Shown piece after piece: positions 62,601 through 64,000 of a stretch of DNA of 64,000 nt (positions are counted from its first letter, which is position 1; every line of letters begins with the position of its first letter). This stretch comes from Rhopalosiphum padi. Taxonomy: Eukaryota; Arthropoda; Insecta; Hemiptera; Aphididae. A model generated the notes under the pieces. That model did no database searches, was not told the origin of the DNA, and worked only from the letters and a program-made list of their open reading frames with translations. The position numbers were made by a program, and so were the translations under genes. The stretch is from positions 40,512,748-40,576,747 of the forward strand of contig NC_083599.1 in NCBI RefSeq assembly GCF_020882245.1, given 5' to 3'.

Positions 62601-64000
62601 ATTAATTCCTTAAAAAAGCCATAATATCTGTTGAATTTCCATAAAATATATTATAATTCTTTAAAAATTCATAAATTGCTATATAATTCTTTAAAAAGTC
62701 CATTAAAATCCTTTAAAAAGCCATATAATCCATTTGAATTCTATAAAATTCCTTCAAAAAACCCATAATTCTTTAAAAGAACCCATTAAATCCTTTAAAT
62801 TCCATATATTTCATTAAATATTCCAATTGAATCCTTTAAAACAGTCATTAAATCCATTAAAATTCCAAATAAATCGTTAAATAGTCTTATTAATTCCTTA
62901 AAAAAGCCATAATATCTGTTGAATTTCCATAAAATATATTATAATTATTTAAAAAGTCCAATAAAATCCTTTAAAAAGCCATAAAATTCATTTGAATTCT
63001 TTAAAATTCCTTCAAAAACCCCATAATTCTTTAAAAGAACCCATTAAATCCTTAAAAAAGCCATATAATCCATTTGAATTCTTTAAAATTCCTTCAAAAA
63101 CCCCATAATTCTTTAAAAGAACCCATTAAATCCTTTTAATTATATATATTTCATTAAATATTCCAATTAATTCCTTAAAAAAGCCATTATATCTGTTTAA
63201 TTTCAATTAAATATATTATAATTCTTCAAAAATTCATAAATTGCTATATAATTCTTTAAAAAGTCCATTAAAATCCATTTGAATTCTTGAAAATTCCTTC
63301 AAAAACCCAATAATTCTTTAAAAGAACCCATTAAATCCTTTTAATTATATATATTTCATTAAATAGTCCAATAAAATCCTTTAAAACAGTCATTAAATCC
63401 ATTAAAATTACAAATAATTCATTAAATTGTCTTATTAATTCCTTAAAAAAGCCATTATATCTGTTGAATTTCAATTAAATATATTATAATTCTTCAAAAA
63501 TTCATAAATTGCCATATAATTCTTTAAAAAGTCCATTAAAATCCTTTATAAAGCCATATAATCCATTTGAATTCTTTAAAATTCCTTCAAAAACCCCATA
63601 AATCTTTAAAAGAACCCATTAAATCCTTTAAATTCCATATAATTCATTAAATATTCCAATTAATTCCTTAAAAAAGCCATTATATCTGTTTAATTTCAAT
63701 TAAATATATTATAATTCTTCAAAAATTCTTAAATTGCTATATAATTCTTTAAAAAGTCCGTTAAAATCCATTTGAATTCTTTAAAATTCTTTCAAAAACC
63801 CCATAATTCTTTATAAGAACCCATTAAATCCTTTTAATTATATATATTTCATTAAATATTCCAATTAAATCTTTTAAAACAGTCATAAAATCCAATTAAT
63901 TCCCAACTAATTCATTAAATAGTCCTATTAATTCCTTAAAAAAGCCATAATATCTGTTGAATTTCCATAAAATATATTATAATTCTTCAAAAATTCATAA
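59621..64000 (+). repeat. 10,780-bp unit, copy 2 (partial, to window edge)
   Basis: The first 4380 bases of a second copy, directly adjoining the first. In the places I compared I saw one substitution (A at 50863, T at 61643), so the copies are nearly identical. Just left of both starts the sequences differ (ATTAAAT against TTTAAAA), which fixes the breakpoint at AGTCCAATAA. Confidence 0.87.
61343..61426 (+). repeat. Landmark core L19, subtype d
   Basis: Copy of L18 at offset 10,780, sharing TTTTGAAATCC, which ties the two ends of the 10.78-kb unit together. Confidence 0.88.

Larger units (their letters stand above)
35948..64000 (+). repeat. AT-rich satellite domain, right contig
   Basis: This is the same satellite family in the same orientation as the left side, with the same C-over-G bias, and it runs off the right edge of the window. 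It differs in mix. The landmark cores here are mostly subtype b2 (A-run directly after GTAAATC) and two of subtype d, and the higher-order units are longer (3478, about 7980 and 10,780 bp). No genes, RNA genes or transposon ends were seen in these 28 kb. Confidence 0.95.

Noticed and set aside
1..64000. CRISPR array, from the many short repeats
   Set aside because: Repeats are not separated by unique spacers of constant length. The intervals are themselves repeats and nothing like a cas gene is present.
1..64000. Promoters, TATA boxes or yeast-type replication origin consensus
   Set aside because: TATAAT, TATATA and T-rich words occur in every module because of base composition, so matches carry no information here.
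1..64000. Telomere repeat, rRNA or tRNA genes
   Set aside because: No TTAGGG-like, TTTAGGG-like or similar G-rich telomere words, and no stretch with the GC content or structure of rRNA or tRNA.
1..64000. Bacterial or organelle origin, given the high AT content
   Set aside because: Such genomes are gene-dense, and 64 kb with no gene in multi-kilobase tandem units does not fit. A protist, insect, cnidarian or other AT-rich eukaryote remains open.

Overview
This window is, in every base I can read, one AT-rich tandem-repeat (satellite) domain. It holds no supportable protein-coding gene, RNA gene, transposon or CRISPR array. A hand count of 2701-3000 gives 53 C and 12 G in 300 bases: about 22% GC, with C four to five times commoner than G on the + strand. 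The same short words recur in the same orientation from base 1 to base 64000. The lack of genes over 64 kb, the nested higher-order repeats and an exactly 500-N scaffold gap point to a eukaryotic chromosome assembly and a centromeric, pericentromeric or other heterochromatic array. The species cannot be named from the sequence.

The organisation has three levels. (1) Short modules beginning AATTC/AATCC, spaced mostly about 21-22, 30, 41 or 63 bases apart, close to multiples of 10.3, so A-runs tend to recur near the DNA helical pitch. (2) Recognisable modules, chiefly an 82/84-bp landmark core (19 copies, L1-L19) preceded by a run of 7-13 A, and a second module marked by AATAAAATGT (15 copies). 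(3) Higher-order units from 258 bp to 10.78 kb, duplicated in tandem, with breakpoints that can be placed in short direct repeats.

Layout: 1-8.0 kb, two copies of a 4151/3801-bp unit, the second lacking 350 bp. 7.2-8.9 kb, an 893-bp duplication. 8.1-11.8 kb, two copies of an 1827-bp unit. 10.9-13.0 kb, a segment repeated at 16.6-18.7 kb (offset 5707). 18.07-21.17 kb, two copies of a 1554-bp unit. 21.2-27.4 kb, three copies of a 2110/1905-bp unit with an internal 258-bp doublet. 27.3-35.4 kb, units of about 1.4 and 1.8 kb, including a 6-kb stretch full of one-base homopolymer indels that look like consensus errors. 35448-35947, the 500-N gap. 36.6-48.6 kb, a unit of about 8 kb holding a 3478-bp tandem pair. 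48841-64000, one full and one partial copy of a 10,780-bp unit with nested 412-, 1371- and 1049-bp duplications.

Nothing here works together as an operon or pathway. What the sequence records is repeated unequal exchange and homogenisation on several length scales. Periods and breakpoints were measured by hand from shared landmarks and rare variants, so edges are good to roughly 10-30 bases and percent identities are not given.
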